A stretch of DNA of 64,000 nt from Luteimonas sp. RC10. Its GTDB lineage: Bacteria; Pseudomonadota; Gammaproteobacteria; Xanthomonadales; Xanthomonadaceae. A model generated the notes under the pieces. It was not told the DNA's origin. It saw nothing but the letters and a program-made list of their open reading frames with translations, and ran no database searches. The number at the start of each line of letters is the position of its first letter. Within the stretch, counting starts at the first letter, position 1. The translations under genes were made by a program, and so were the position numbers. Of the stretch, positions 35,184 to 45,411 are shown piece after piece. The stretch is from contig NZ_JACHYJ010000009.1 of assembly GCF_014192745.1 (NCBI RefSeq), positions 1-64,000 on the forward strand, given 5' to 3'.

Positions 35184-37673
35184 TCAGCCGCACCCGGGGG
35201 CCATCAGCTTCACCGCCCCCAGCTTGTGACCCGTCGAGTTTGTGAAGATAAAGCGGACATCCTCGTTCACCCAAGGACCCGTGATCGATGTCCCTTGGGG
35301 TCCGCTTTCGCTCCATAGCTTGGGCGTCTCCCGCCCTTGCTGCACCATGACACGAATGCCATGCTCACCTTCGGGATGCTGCCAATGCATCTCGACGACG
35401 GCAGCCTCCATCTTGTCACCACGACACACGCCCGATAGCGCGGATGCCGAGACCTGGAGAGAGCCGGCATCCTCGGGCTGCACCGACAATGGGCCGGTCA
35501 CTGTCCGCCCCACGTCCTCGAATGCTTCGCCATGCGAAGATGAATCAGCACCGCCATTGAGCGATGGTGCGGCAACTGTCATGGTGCCCAACGTCGCCAC
35601 TTCTGTCTCGCCACAAAGGACACGTACCGGATACTCGCCAGCGTCCTTGATCACGCTCGGTGCCGGCCACACCGCCGCAAGAACGTCCCCCGCCCCCTCC
35701 ACCTTGGCGCTCATCACGCCTATCTGCAGCCGAGGCTTGCCCTGCACGCGGGCCACACGCAGCCATGTCGCACTCAGGCCCGAGCCCGTTTGGCGATTGA
35801 AATGATCTCCCGCAACCGCAGACTTGGGCCCCCAATCCTGAACGTCGATCAGGCAACCGTTCGGTGCATCGATGTTCATTTCGGTCGGCTGCGCCAAAGC
35901 CTCGAGGCCAAGTAATTCGAGCGTCTGGAGAGGGCGCGCAAGAAGCGCGTCACGCAGCGAACGCTTCTGGTCGTAAAGTTCGGTGGCCTCAAGGCAAGCT
36001 TGGCTCTCGCCCTCCTGAGGGCCGCAGATCACCCAACCTTCATCCGTTAAGGTGATGACATTCCCCAGAAAGCGTGCGCTTCTCGCCGCGCGCGCACTCT
36101 CCATATCGTCAGTAAGGTACGGGAGTCCTTCAGGCTGAATCCCCAACGCCCGCGTGATGAGAACGGGGAGGTACTCCAATGACACCGTACCCACGTTCAC
36201 GGCCCCCTTGCGCCCGTCGATGAACAACAAGGGGGTGCGTGACATCGAGAGCAAGGTGTGCGCGTCCTCGAACGGCCTTGCATGGATCTTGATCCCCGAC
36301 TGCGAGTAGGGCCGTTGGTCAGGGGGCATGGTAGGCGCGTGGTCGCCAAATGCCACGATCAACGCGTCCGGATCGGTGCGTCGAACATCGGCAAGCCAGT
36401 CCATGAACGCCGCACTCGAGTACGCTATTGCGTTTGCATAGTCCTCAACCGCCGCATTCGTCGGCGTGGTCGCGACAAGCGCAGGTCTTCGCTCCGGGTT
36501 CTGACGATACGGATAGTGGGAGCTGATCGTCACCAAATAGTTGAAGTATGGGGCACCCGGACTCAGCCCTGCGATCGCCTCGCGATTCTGTCGATAGAAG
36601 CTGCCGTCATTGAGGAACACCCCGTCCAGATCATCGCGAACGAAGCTGTCGTAGGCATTGAAATGGGCAAATCCCATCCAACCGTAAGCACGATCACGGC
36701 CCCAGGAATCGGCGTGATTGGAGTGCGATGCGAGGGTTTGATAGCCAAGCTCGCGTAGCAACCTCGGCAAGCAAGGCAGTGATCCCGTCATCCTGCTCTG
36801 AAATACCGCAACATGGGCAGCAGGTAGTCCACAGAGGACCTCGAATTCCGCGTTAGCAGTCAGATGCCCAAAATGAGGCGTCAGCACACCCGAGCTTCCA
36901 CCCTCATCCAGCAACGCCCGGAAGCGTGGATCGAACGGATCCCGACTAAACTCGAACGCCCCAAATGCATGGGGGTCCCAGAAGGTTTCGAGTAGTACGA
37001 GATGGACATTGCGGCGGTGGGACAGTCGAGGCGCGTAGGCGGCATCCCGCCGCTGCAGGAGATCTCCCTGCCTGGCCGCCAGTGCTTGCCGGCGCGCGTG
37101 CTGGTCCAGCAGGAACTGGACGCCCCCTCTGTGCTGCAGATGTGTCGTGTAATCGCCAGGAAGCGACGGGAAAAGAGCATCGACCAAACGCCCCTGCCAC
37201 GGGGCCAGCATGTACAACGCAAAGGGCATCGACAACGCCGCGAGAGGCCACAACATCTGCTTCCGGCTCGCTGGCCACAGGCCGAACGCCAGCAACAGCA
37301 ACAGAAGCACGATCGAGGCAACCAACAAAGCCACGTGCAAGGGGGCCGACACGCTCATCAATACGCCAAGCGCTGACAGATCGCCGAAAAAAGCAGGCAC
37401 GCCCAGCGCAGACAGCTTTACGACGTGCGTGAGCTGGAAGACGAAGATCCAAACAGACAGCGCAGCGACGATCTGCGCCCTGGTGCCCCCCCCTCTTTTG
37501 ATCAACCACAGAAAGCACAACGCGAACATCGCATCGAGCGTTACGCCCAACAGGCTGGGCGCGCTGTCGAGAGCAGCCCATCTGCTAGCGGCTCCCACCG
37601 CGGTTCCGATCGCACAAGTGAGTATGACGAAACGGCCCGTCGCGGCCGTCCTGGCGACGATTGATGCCCTCAA
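35184..37673 (-). CDS. LTA synthase-like (sulfatase-fold) phosphotransferase with C-terminal sugar-binding-type modules
   Basis: The product is 829 residues. About five membrane spans (residues 13-165) lead to an extracellular alkaline-phosphatase-fold domain (about 220-540). The likely catalytic threonine is in HLTANAEFEVLCGL, a substrate region is SHSNHADSWGRD and a metal pair is in AFGDHAP, all as in LtaS/OpgB-type enzymes that move phosphoglycerol or phosphoethanolamine. Two beta-rich modules follow; the first has the DWGPKSAVAGDHFNRQ pattern. The start is TTG 37673 with AAGAAGG seven bases before it. In this Gram-negative LPS locus it probably decorates the O chain or core with a phospho-group. 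Confidence 0.8.
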   Translation of the reverse strand: MRASIVARTAATGRFVILTCAIGTAVGAASRWAALDSAPSLLGVTLDAMFALCFLWLIKRGGGTRAQIVAALSVWIFVFQLTHVVKLSALGVPAFFGDLSALGVLMSVSAPLHVALLVASIVLLLLLLAFGLWPASRKQMLWPLAALSMPFALYMLAPWQGRLVDALFPSLPGDYTTHLQHRGGVQFLLDQHARRQALAARQGDLLQRRDAAYAPRLSHRRNVHLVLLETFWDPHAFGAFEFSRDPFDPRFRALLDEGGSSGVLTPHFGHLTANAEFEVLCGLPAAHVAVFQSRMTGSLPCLPRLLRELGYQTLASHSNHADSWGRDRAYGWMGFAHFNAYDSFVRDDLDGVFLNDGSFYRQNREAIAGLSPGAPYFNYLVTISSHYPYRQNPERRPALVATTPTNAAVEDYANAIAYSSAAFMDWLADVRRTDPDALIVAFGDHAPTMPPDQRPYSQSGIKIHARPFEDAHTLLSMSRTPLLFIDGRKGAVNVGTVSLEYLPVLITRALGIQPEGLPYLTDDMESARAARSARFLGNVITLTDEGWVICGPQEGESQACLEATELYDQKRSLRDALLARPLQTLELLGLEALAQPTEMNIDAPNGCLIDVQDWGPKSAVAGDHFNRQTGSGLSATWLRVARVQGKPRLQIGVMSAKVEGAGDVLAAVWPAPSVIKDAGEYPVRVLCGETEVATLGTMTVAAPSLNGGADSSSHGEAFEDVGRTVTGPLSVQPEDAGSLQVSASALSGVCRGDKMEAAVVEMHWQHPEGEHGIRVMVQQGRETPKLWSESGPQGTSITGPWVNEDVRFIFTNSTGHKLGAVKLMAPGCG

Positions 37674-37960
37674 ACTGCAACCTTCTTATCACATCCCCTT
37701 CACGTCGGCATGATAGCAAACGCGCGGCGGTGCTTCACAGTGGCGCGCAAATCAAGTTCGCGTCACTTGGAACTGGCCCATCGCCCTGGATACAGACCCT
37801 GAGGATAACTACCGATCGCGTGCCTATGCACAGCGGTGCAGCCCTCGATCGATGCGCAAACACCACATGGCCCGGCGCGCGTAACGCTGCACCCCGGAGC
37901 GCGTACCGCGTTCGCCCCGTCTAGGTAACAAAGCGATGCCATCACGGGCAACGTAGGGAC

Positions 37961-38869
37961 TCATCGATAGGCGCGCGCACTTTCCCTTCCCAGGATGTAC
38001 ATCACATCCCCCATCTTACTGTCGCGCAGCAACTCCGTATTACGGACTTCCGCGGTCCATATGCGATCTGCGAGGGGAACCTCCATCCGCTCCGGCACAC
38101 CCGGCATTTCGACAACGAACGCCCAGCTCTTTCCGACCAACGGTCGGACGACAAACCCATGCGGTTCGAACACGCGGGAAGCAGCTTTGATTGACCAGCA
38201 TGTGATGTGACCACGCCGAAACGGATCCAGGTAACCTGGATCTTCGAATCGAAGATAGTCCGTGAGTCCAGTATTGAACAGATAGAGAGATCCGGGCAAA
38301 GACACTTTGGCAAGTGATGCCGCCAGTCCTTTCGCCATCTTGGGTGTGAGATGCTCGATGACCTCTACACATACACCACACTCGAACTTCATCTCTACAT
38401 CGGATAGATCGGCTCGAATGTAGTTCTTATTGTCTGTCGCGCACTCTTCAGAAGGCGGGAACTTTTCTACACCATAGAAGACGTCGGAGCTGGATGGGAG
38501 ATATGCGTGGACGGCATCAAGAAGGTAGCCCGGCCCGGCCCCGATATCGATGAACTTATTGACTGGCACCGTGCAATAGAGCAGCGCCTCTGCAAGCCGC
38601 GCCAGACTCGAGCCATAAGAGCGCTGTCTCGCCGATGCGAGTTCGGATGCCCAATAGTCCTGGTCGTACTCGCGGCTCGCCATGCCCTGATCGACGCGCT
38701 CGATGAACACTGGATCCGCAAACACGAAATCACAGGCCGGGCACTCGTAATAATCGACTCCGTCCACCTTCCGCATGCTGAAAGCCGCATCGCCACAAAG
38801 CAGACAGCCCACGGAATCGCTCGCGACGCTGATCAATTGAGACGACACATCCTCTTGTGGATCCTGCAT
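37961..38869 (-). CDS. SAM-dependent methyltransferase with N-terminal zinc ribbon
   Basis: The product is 302 residues. An N-terminal zinc ribbon has two CxxC pairs (CLLCG and CPACDF). A class I methyltransferase domain follows with motif I FIDIGAGPGYLLDAV and the acidic motif near CVEVIEHL. This layout is seen in sugar C- and O-methyltransferases of deoxysugar and O-antigen clusters. The ATG at 38869 has AAGGAG seven bases upstream; a GTG one codon before is less likely. The 60-base gap to gmhB suggests it is still in the same transcript. It likely methylates a chain sugar. Confidence 0.8.
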   Translation of the reverse strand: MQDPQEDVSSQLISVASDSVGCLLCGDAAFSMRKVDGVDYYECPACDFVFADPVFIERVDQGMASREYDQDYWASELASARQRSYGSSLARLAEALLYCTVPVNKFIDIGAGPGYLLDAVHAYLPSSSDVFYGVEKFPPSEECATDNKNYIRADLSDVEMKFECGVCVEVIEHLTPKMAKGLAASLAKVSLPGSLYLFNTGLTDYLRFEDPGYLDPFRRGHITCWSIKAASRVFEPHGFVVRPLVGKSWAFVVEMPGVPERMEVPLADRIWTAEVRNTELLRDSKMGDVMYILGRESARAYR

Positions 38870-38929
38870 CACCGCACTCCTTGTTGACTAGAACCCAGGT
38901 GCACGACAAAACCAAGCCGATCGTCTTAT

Positions 38930-39568
38930 TCAACCTCCGCGCGATGAGGCGCACGATGCCGATGCTGCTGCCGCACGAACATGACCGGCAACTTCCGACA
39001 AGTCCATTACCTGCCTAAATCCCACCCCGGCCTGCAGACTACATGAGTCATGAAGCAGCCGCACACATGTTCCAACGCCCGCCGCAAGGCCCGCCTGCAT
39101 GTCCGAGACGTTGTCCCCGATCATCACCGAGCGTCGCAGGTCCAGACCGTAATCCTCTTTGGCGGCCAACAACATGCCAGGAGCAGGCTTGCGGCAGCGG
39201 CAGATTGTTCTGTAGTCGCCAACGCCGGCATCTGCATGATGCGGGCAGTAATAGACAGCGGAGACCGAAATACCCCGCGCCGTGAACTCACCCAGCATCC
39301 AACGCGTGTACGACTTGAACTGGGCCTCGGTATACAGCCCTCTTCCTATGCCGGCCTGGTTGGTCACCACGAGCAGTACGTAGCCGAGCTCCTGACCCAA
39401 CCTGCAGAGATCAAAAATGCCTGGCACCCAGGTGGTTGCCTCGGGTGTACTGACGTATCCGTGATCTACATTGATCACGCCATCCCGATCAAGAAAGATC
39501 GCCGGTCTTTGCTCAGATGACAGCGAACCTGGTGGTACCCCTTCTATCCTCGGGCGACAAGCCTGCAT
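38930..39568 (-). CDS. gmhB: D-glycero-D-manno-heptose 1,7-bisphosphate phosphatase
   Basis: The product is a 212-residue HAD phosphatase with motif I FLDRDGVIN, VVTNQAGIGRG, a zinc loop YYCPHHAD...CRCRKPAPGML, and MIGDNVSDMQAG as motif IV. The zinc loop and RKP motif are typical of GmhB/HisB-N phosphatases. It removes the 7-phosphate from heptose 1,7-bisphosphate. The ATG at 39568 overlaps the hddC stop by one base (TGATG). In this cluster it serves the GDP-heptose route with gmhA, hddA and hddC; a second copy for core LPS may exist elsewhere. Confidence 0.9.
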   Translation of the reverse strand: MQACRPRIEGVPPGSLSSEQRPAIFLDRDGVINVDHGYVSTPEATTWVPGIFDLCRLGQELGYVLLVVTNQAGIGRGLYTEAQFKSYTRWMLGEFTARGISVSAVYYCPHHADAGVGDYRTICRCRKPAPGMLLAAKEDYGLDLRRSVMIGDNVSDMQAGLAAGVGTCVRLLHDSCSLQAGVGFRQVMDLSEVAGHVRAAAASASCASSRGG

Positions 39569-40266
39569 CAGCAATCACCTGACGCGAAAAGCGATTGCGC
39601 ACGCCTGAAATCGCTGGGAACACCGATATCGATGAAACCGCTCGTCTCGACAAGCGCGCCCACCCTCCCACCAGCCGCTTCGGGCTCGAGGACATCCTTC
39701 TCGAACGAGAATGCTCGTCCCTGAGGCAGACGCGACAACGCTTCTGTGTCAAGAAAATAGCTTCCCGCATTGATGAACCCAGCACCACCCGCGCGCTTCT
39801 CCTCGAAGTGCAGCACTCGGCCTTTGCTGACAGCGACGGCCCCATAGCGGGACACATCCTCCACGTACGCCAAGGCGATCGCTATGCCGCCGTTCGCGGC
39901 CGCCGCCTCCAGTGCGGGGGGCGCGTAGATGAGATACGTGTCGCCATTGCACACATGCAGACCACTGCCCACCGTCAAGTGCGCGGCAGCTGCGATCGCC
40001 CCTCCTGTTCCCAGTGGGGCGTCCTCCTGCGAGTACACGATCTCCATCCCCGCCCAACGCGCCCCCACGGTCCGTTGAATCATCTCGGCCAGATAGCCGG
40101 TCGCGAGGATGCACCGCCGCATCCCGACGCTCGCGTATCGATCAAGCAGATACGCGAGAAAAGGCCTGCCATTCACCGGCGCCAGTGGCTTGGGCAGATT
40201 GGGCACTTCGCTACGCAAGCGCGTGCCAAGCCCACCGGCCAGGATCAGCACCTCCTCGCAGCGCAT
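39568..40266 (-). CDS. hddC: D-glycero-alpha-D-manno-heptose 1-phosphate guanylyltransferase
   Basis: The product is a 232-residue nucleotidyltransferase with the signature LILAGGLGTRLRSEVPNLPK, EDAPLGTGGAI and CNGDTYLI for nucleotide and metal binding. It would join heptose-1-phosphate to GMP to make GDP-D-glycero-D-manno-heptose. The assignment to heptose rests on its position between gmhA and gmhB and beside the heptose kinase; the sequence alone would say sugar-1-phosphate nucleotidyltransferase. The start ATG at 40266 lies two bases after the gmhA stop. Confidence 0.88.
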   Translation of the reverse strand: MRCEEVLILAGGLGTRLRSEVPNLPKPLAPVNGRPFLAYLLDRYASVGMRRCILATGYLAEMIQRTVGARWAGMEIVYSQEDAPLGTGGAIAAAAHLTVGSGLHVCNGDTYLIYAPPALEAAAANGGIAIALAYVEDVSRYGAVAVSKGRVLHFEEKRAGGAGFINAGSYFLDTEALSRLPQGRAFSFEKDVLEPEAAGGRVGALVETSGFIDIGVPSDFRRAQSLFASGDC

Positions 40267-40268
40267 GC

Positions 40269-40850
40269 TCACCTCGGGAACATGGCGCTTTCGATCAAAG
40301 CGCACAGCAGGTGGCCGATGAACTCGTGCCCCTCTTGAATTCGAGGCGTCTCGTCGGAAGGCACCCGGAAACAGATTTCGCAGCGATGCGCCATCTCGCC
40401 CCCCTGCCCGCCCGTGAAACCGATCACCTTTACACCCTTCTTCTCGCATGCATCCAAGGCACTCAGGATGTTCTTTGATCGGCCCGAGGTAGAGATAGCG
40501 ACGAGCACATCCCCATCCTGGGCCAATGCCTCGACCTGCCTGGCGAACACGTAGTCATAGCCGTAATCGTTCCCGATTGCAGTCAGAATCGACGTATCCG
40601 TGGTAAGCGCAATGCCGGGCAAACCTGGCCGATCATAGTAGAAGCGGCTCACAAGCTCCCCGGCCCAGTGCTGGGCGTCGGCGGCGCTGCCGCCGTTACC
40701 GGCAAACATGATCTTGCGACCCTTGCGCAATGCGTCCACACACAAGGAGACGGCAGCTTCGATCTGCGCGGCCAATGCCGGGTCGCTCTGCATCTTCTGG
40801 AAATTGGCCAGCGCCTTGGAAAACTCGCTCTCGATATACTGCTTTGTCAT
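40269..40850 (-). CDS. gmhA: Sedoheptulose 7-phosphate isomerase
   Basis: The product is a 193-residue SIS-domain isomerase. Hallmarks are FAGNGGSAADAQHWAGELVSRF-type start of the active site (GNGGSAADAQHWAGEL), ISTSGRSKNIL for phosphate binding and the C-terminal RIQEGHEFIGHLLC. It turns sedoheptulose 7-phosphate into D-glycero-D-manno-heptose 7-phosphate, the first step of heptose supply. The ATG at 40850 overlaps the kinase stop (ATGA); an ATG four codons upstream is possible. Confidence 0.92.
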   Translation of the reverse strand: MTKQYIESEFSKALANFQKMQSDPALAAQIEAAVSLCVDALRKGRKIMFAGNGGSAADAQHWAGELVSRFYYDRPGLPGIALTTDTSILTAIGNDYGYDYVFARQVEALAQDGDVLVAISTSGRSKNILSALDACEKKGVKVIGFTGGQGGEMAHRCEICFRVPSDETPRIQEGHEFIGHLLCALIESAMFPR

Positions 40851-41875
40851 CCCAGTTTCCATGCCTTAGCCCCCTGATCCGTAAAATGAGTGTCAAACAC
40901 GGTGCCGCCAGCACTGGACAAAGCACGTACCAGAGGCAGACGGCTGGCTGGATCACACAGGAACATCATGAAACCACCGCCGCCGGCACCCGACACCTTG
41001 GTCGCCCGGGCGCCATGTCGCATCGCCAATGCTTCAATTTCATCGATCATCGGGTTACTGATGCTGCTTGCACTCTGCTTCTTGGCTTCCCAGCCTGACT
41101 GCATCACTTGAGCGAGCCTCTCGAAGTCACCTTTCAACAGGGATTCCTTCATCTGGCTGGCCTCTTCCTTCAGTCGGTGCATGGCATCGAGCGAAGTGAC
41201 GCGGCCCTCGTGGATGTTGCGGGATTGCTCGTCGATGATCTTCGCCGACTCCCTGGAGACGCCGGTGAAATAGAGCACAAGCCCCATTTCCAGCTCGCTC
41301 CATATCCATTCCTTGATGCGCAGTGGATTCACGATCACGCGATCGGAGGCGTAGAACTCCATGAAATTGAACCCGCCGAACGCCGCGGCGTACTGGTCTT
41401 GTTTCCCCCCCGAAAGGCCCAGGTCGCTCCGCTCGATGCGATATGCGAGCTGTGCGATTTCATATTCCCCCAGCGGCAACAAGAAATACTCAGCGAAGGC
41501 CGTGACCATCGCCACCACCATCGTGGACGATGACCCCAGCCCTGATCCGGGAGGGGCGTCAGAATGGGCACGTATGCGGATAGCAGGCCGCCGGCCACCG
41601 AGGAACTCATCGCTGACCCTCAAGTAGACGCCCTTCATCAGCTGCAAAGGGCCTGCCAAAGCTTCGACCTCGGCAGGCTCTATGCATTCATAAACGTCGG
41701 CATCCTGCGCATAGAACTCCGCCTTTCCCTGCGGCGAAGGATCCAGCGTCGCATAGGCATACTTGTCGATGGTGACATTCATCACATGACCGCCGAACTG
41801 GTCGCAGAACGGCGATACGTCGGTTCCTCCACCCGCCAAGCCAAGACGCAAGGGTGCACGTGAACGCACAATCAT
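40847..41875 (-). CDS. hddA: D-glycero-alpha-D-manno-heptose 7-phosphate kinase (GHMP family)
   Basis: The product is 342 residues with a GHMP kinase layout: [18 protein letters not shown] at the N-terminus, the ATP loop [16 protein letters not shown] near residue 110 and the C-terminal [12 protein letters not shown]. It phosphorylates heptose 7-phosphate at C1 in the alpha form. The alpha product goes to GDP-heptose, unlike the beta form made by HldE for core LPS. Its start overlaps the large fusion gene's stop (ATGA). Confidence 0.9.
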   Translation of the reverse strand: MIVRSRAPLRLGLAGGGTDVSPFCDQFGGHVMNVTIDKYAYATLDPSPQGKAEFYAQDADVYECIEPAEVEALAGPLQLMKGVYLRVSDEFLGGRRPAIRIRAHSDAPPGSGLGSSSTMVVAMVTAFAEYFLLPLGEYEIAQLAYRIERSDLGLSGGKQDQYAAAFGGFNFMEFYASDRVIVNPLRIKEWIWSELEMGLVLYFTGVSRESAKIIDEQSRNIHEGRVTSLDAMHRLKEEASQMKESLLKGDFERLAQVMQSGWEAKKQSASSISNPMIDEIEALAMRHGARATKVSGAGGGGFMMFLCDPASRLPLVRALSSAGGTVFDTHFTDQGAKAWKLG

Positions 41876-44800
41876 CGCGCTGCCTCCCTAGCGAACGCAG
41901 ACTCTAGCGCGCGCCCCAAGGCATCGCGCGAGAAGCGAGCGCGGCAATAGGCCGCCGCGTCCCTGGATCGCTGTACCCAAAGTGTGTCATCCGCCATCAG
42001 GTTCACCAGCTGCGCCGCAATCGCTTCAGGTTCGTCGAAGACCGAAGCAACACGCTCCAGGCCATCGAGACCTTGTGCGCCGACCGGCGTCGTCACGATC
42101 GGCACCCCCTGCTGCATCGCCTCAACGACCTTGCCCTTGACGCCCGCACCAAATCGAAGCGGCACCACCGCCACGCGAGCGGAGGCATAACGCTTGGTCA
42201 GTTCTTCATCGGTCACGAATCCCGTCACCTCAACGTCAGATCCGGCCAGCGCTAGGACCTCAGCGGTAGGATTGGAGCCGACCAAAGACAATTTGACATC
42301 CGGCCGCGCCTCCCACACGAGGGGCATGATCACTTCCACCAGCCATCGCGCGGCATCGACGTTGGGGCCGTGCGCAAACCCCGCCACGAAGATAATTCCA
42401 CTTCGATGGGCCGGGACGGCATCCTCCTGGAACACATCGAATGCGTAGGGAAGGATCGTGCGCACGTCGACATCCGGCGCGAGCATGCGAACATCATTCG
42501 TCTCCTCCGGTGACGGATATAGAACACGGTTCACCGAGCCCCATATCCTGCGCTCCAGACGCTCCATATCGCGCGCATCGGAATCGTCTCCTCCATTACG
42601 CCGAGCTTCCATCTCCATGCGGCGGAAGTGCAGATCGTGCCCGTAATACACGGAGTGAACCTGTGGGTTCTGCCTCAATGCCTCGAGATAGTGCTCGGAG
42701 ATATGCGGACGCGAAAGCATCACTGCCCGGATATGAGGATTCTCGCCAAGATAGCGAGCGAAGCCGCCCACCCATTGGCCTCCGTACATCACTTCCACAC
42801 CCCGTGCTTGCAGCGGCGGGGTGTAAACAGGATCGTAGTAGAGGTTGTCGGGCCAGAACTTGACCATACAGCCTCGGGCAATCAGTGCATCGATAAACGC
42901 GATCATCGTTCGCGACCCAGCATCGCGATCCGGCTGCGGCACGTAGTGATCGACGATCATGATCGTCTCGCGTTGCCAGCCACGATCACGCGCCAGAACC
43001 ACGTGCTCGCCATTTTGCGGATGCTGGGACAACTCGGCCTTCCAACGGTCGTATAGCTTGCGCTGATTGGCCACTTGATAGGCTTTCGTGCCGCTGCCGG
43101 TATCGGTTCCGTGCGAAATCCCTTCGTAATGCACGACCTCAGATGCCGGGCAATAGTAAAGCTCCAGCCCGGCCTGCCGTACCCGAAATGCCAGATCCGA
43201 ATCCTCGCAGTAGGCCGGCACGAACACAGGATCGAATCCGCCCAACCTGCGTAGCAACGCCGTCGTGATGAGCAGACTGGCGCCGCTGCAGTAATCGGTG
43301 CGCCGCAGATAGTTGTACTGGCTTAGAGACGGATCATCCAAGCGGCCATAGTTCCAAGCCGATCCGTCCTGCCAGACGATGCCACCCGCCTCCTGCAGAC
43401 GACCGTCCGGATAGATGAGCTTGGAGCCGACCATGCCGCAGTCCGAATGCGTCTTGAAAACATCGAGCATCGCATCCAGCCAGCCGGGCCGGACCTCGGT
43501 GTCGTTGTTCAAAAAGTACACATAACGCCCGCGCGCCAGCTCGAGAGCTTGATTGCAGGATAGCAAAAAGCCCAAATTCTGGGCGTTCCGATGGAAGCGC
43601 AATCCAGCCAGTTGCTCCAGCTTCTCGATTTCCGGATCGCCCGATGCATCTTCCAACACAATGACTTCGTAGCTCGCGGCAGGTGGATACTTCGCGATGG
43701 ACTGCAGGCACGAAAGAGTATGCGGAAGATTCCCATAAGCAGGGATGACGATGCTGACCTCTGGCGCATCACATTCAGGGAAGGACAGCGATCTGAGGAC
43801 CTCGTCGCCGCTTGCCAGCACCGCAGGCAATGACAAATTCGCCGGCGGCTGCACGCTTTCCCTGCTCCGACTCAACAACCAATTGCGCACGGGCCGCGCG
43901 AATGGCGCCAGCCACCGATGGCGAACAAGAGGAGAGCCACGCAAAGAAGCAAGGACCGCAGGCGCATCACCGCGCAGCAGTCTCGACGCAAAGCGCATCG
44001 GCTTTGTGAATCGCCAGGACTTCGATTCGAGCACGCTGTTCAATGTCTCGCTGAGACCGTTCAACTGGTCGTCGTAGCTCGCGATAATCCGCCTGATTTC
44101 AAGCTCCGTGCTGCCACTGCCCTTTGCCGGCGCGGTCAAACCCGTCCTTTGTCGCAAGCCTTCGAAGAGCTGCAGCTTCTGCGCAAGACTCTGATCGGCG
44201 TTCTCGAGTGCCTCACGCAGGTAATCGGCATGGACACGTGCCGCGCGCTGCTCGTCTTCCAAACGAGACAAGACCTCATCCCTGGCTACGAGCAGCGCGT
44301 CTCGCTCCGCCGCCACTGCGTCCAGTTGCGAGACGACTCCATCTCGCTCCGCCATTACGGCATCGAGCTGCAGGACGACCGCGTCCCGCTCCCGGGTTAG
44401 CCGGCCGTTCTCGGCCGCCAGGTCGGCATGGAGACCTTGCAGTCGATCAACCTCTCCACGTATGGCCTCCGCACCTTGCGCGCCGCCTAGGCTCTCTACG
44501 ATGGCATTCAACTCGAGAGCCCACCGGGTCCGCCCCTCGAACTCCGCCTCAATACGCCGGTACTCGTCTTGAGACTTGCGCAGATCCGCTTCTAGCGAAC
44601 GTGCCCACTGCACCGCTTTTTCACGCTCTCCATCGACCCCTTGCGCCCATCGCGCAGTCTGATGCTGGAGGGCATAGATGTCCTCAGCCTCCGAGTAAAG
44701 AACCGATGCCGGCATACCAGACAGAATGGACTGGTTCGCAGCGGCGACCACGATGAAGTAGACCGCATCACGCGTCGAGGCGACACGCTCTTCCACGACA

Positions 44801-45411
44801 TCTCCGGTGTCGGTCAACCCTCGATATGCCACTTCACGCTGCGCCCCCTCCACGGCCACGATGGTCGAGCATACCGCCATGCGCTGCCCATACATGCGCA
44901 CTGCCGGGAAATGGCGCAACACCAGATCCTCGAGCTCGTCGAGATAGAGCTCGCGAACATGGAACTCGTTGTGATAACCAGCCCGATCGGAGTAGACAGC
45001 CTTGTTCGGCGAAGACATCACCAAGACGCCATCAGGCCGGAGTACTCGTCGGATCTCGGCCAGCATTTCATGCTGCTCGAGCAGGTGTTCGATGGTCTCG
45101 AATGACACGACCACGTCGACACTGCTGTCGCTCAGCGGAATCGACGCGGCCGAACCCGCCAGGTAACGCAAGTTATCGATATCCGCATAGCGCGCAGCTG
45201 CATGGCTGACCGCCTCCAAAGAGATATCGACTCCGCACACGGAACGAGCGCGTCGAGCCAGCATCGCGCTTCCGTAGCCTTCGCCGCTGGCGATGTCCAG
45301 GACATCCTTCCCGTCGACCAGCGGAAGACACCAGGCATAGCGATGCAGGTGTTCCTGCCGAATCACGCCCTGCTCGGTGGGGACATATCGCTCGCCTGTG
45401 AACTCGATCAT
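41872..45411 (-). CDS. Methyltransferase - coiled coil - GT2 - GT4 fusion protein
   Basis: The product is 1179 residues. Residues 1-180 are a class I methyltransferase ([27 protein letters not shown]). Residues about 265-425 form a coiled coil that includes three 14-residue repeats (341-382). A GT2 domain spans about 550-790 ([27 protein letters not shown]; acceptor region [17 protein letters not shown]). A GT4-type domain spans about 815-1179 ([31 protein letters not shown]). It probably adds sugars to, and may cap, the O chain exported by Wzm/Wzt. The layout recalls the WbdD methyltransferase-coiled coil ruler joined to its polymerase. It is coupled to wzt and hddA by four-base overlaps. 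Confidence 0.85.
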   Translation of the reverse strand: MIEFTGERYVPTEQGVIRQEHLHRYAWCLPLVDGKDVLDIASGEGYGSAMLARRARSVCGVDISLEAVSHAAARYADIDNLRYLAGSAASIPLSDSSVDVVVSFETIEHLLEQHEMLAEIRRVLRPDGVLVMSSPNKAVYSDRAGYHNEFHVRELYLDELEDLVLRHFPAVRMYGQRMAVCSTIVAVEGAQREVAYRGLTDTGDVVEERVASTRDAVYFIVVAAANQSILSGMPASVLYSEAEDIYALQHQTARWAQGVDGEREKAVQWARSLEADLRKSQDEYRRIEAEFEGRTRWALELNAIVESLGGAQGAEAIRGEVDRLQGLHADLAAENGRLTRERDAVVLQLDAVMAERDGVVSQLDAVAAERDALLVARDEVLSRLEDEQRAARVHADYLREALENADQSLAQKLQLFEGLRQRTGLTAPAKGSGSTELEIRRIIASYDDQLNGLSETLNSVLESKSWRFTKPMRFASRLLRGDAPAVLASLRGSPLVRHRWLAPFARPVRNWLLSRSRESVQPPANLSLPAVLASGDEVLRSLSFPECDAPEVSIVIPAYGNLPHTLSCLQSIAKYPPAASYEVIVLEDASGDPEIEKLEQLAGLRFHRNAQNLGFLLSCNQALELARGRYVYFLNNDTEVRPGWLDAMLDVFKTHSDCGMVGSKLIYPDGRLQEAGGIVWQDGSAWNYGRLDDPSLSQYNYLRRTDYCSGASLLITTALLRRLGGFDPVFVPAYCEDSDLAFRVRQAGLELYYCPASEVVHYEGISHGTDTGSGTKAYQVANQRKLYDRWKAELSQHPQNGEHVVLARDRGWQRETIMIVDHYVPQPDRDAGSRTMIAFIDALIARGCMVKFWPDNLYYDPVYTPPLQARGVEVMYGGQWVGGFARYLGENPHIRAVMLSRPHISEHYLEALRQNPQVHSVYYGHDLHFRRMEMEARRNGGDDSDARDMERLERRIWGSVNRVLYPSPEETNDVRMLAPDVDVRTILPYAFDVFQEDAVPAHRSGIIFVAGFAHGPNVDAARWLVEVIMPLVWEARPDVKLSLVGSNPTAEVLALAGSDVEVTGFVTDEELTKRYASARVAVVPLRFGAGVKGKVVEAMQQGVPIVTTPVGAQGLDGLERVASVFDEPEAIAAQLVNLMADDTLWVQRSRDAAAYCRARFSRDALGRALESAFAREAAR
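44266..44391 (-). repeat. Three 42-base tandem repeats encoding 14-residue coiled-coil units
   Basis: Units at 44391-44350, 44349-44308 and 44307-44266 each begin with the codons for E-R-D and encode [28 protein letters not shown] and [14 protein letters not shown]. Each unit is exactly two heptads, so a gain or loss of one unit would lengthen or shorten the coil without breaking its register. The DNA copies have diverged but remain alignable. Confidence 0.8.

Noticed and set aside
37674..37960. Possible gene or regulatory RNA upstream of the LTA synthase-like gene
   Set aside because: No frame with a ribosome site and no clear stem-loop was seen; the SD for the TTG start is the only recognisable element.
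44266..44391. CRISPR array
   Set aside because: The three 42-base units are directly adjacent, in frame and encode heptad repeats; there are no spacers.
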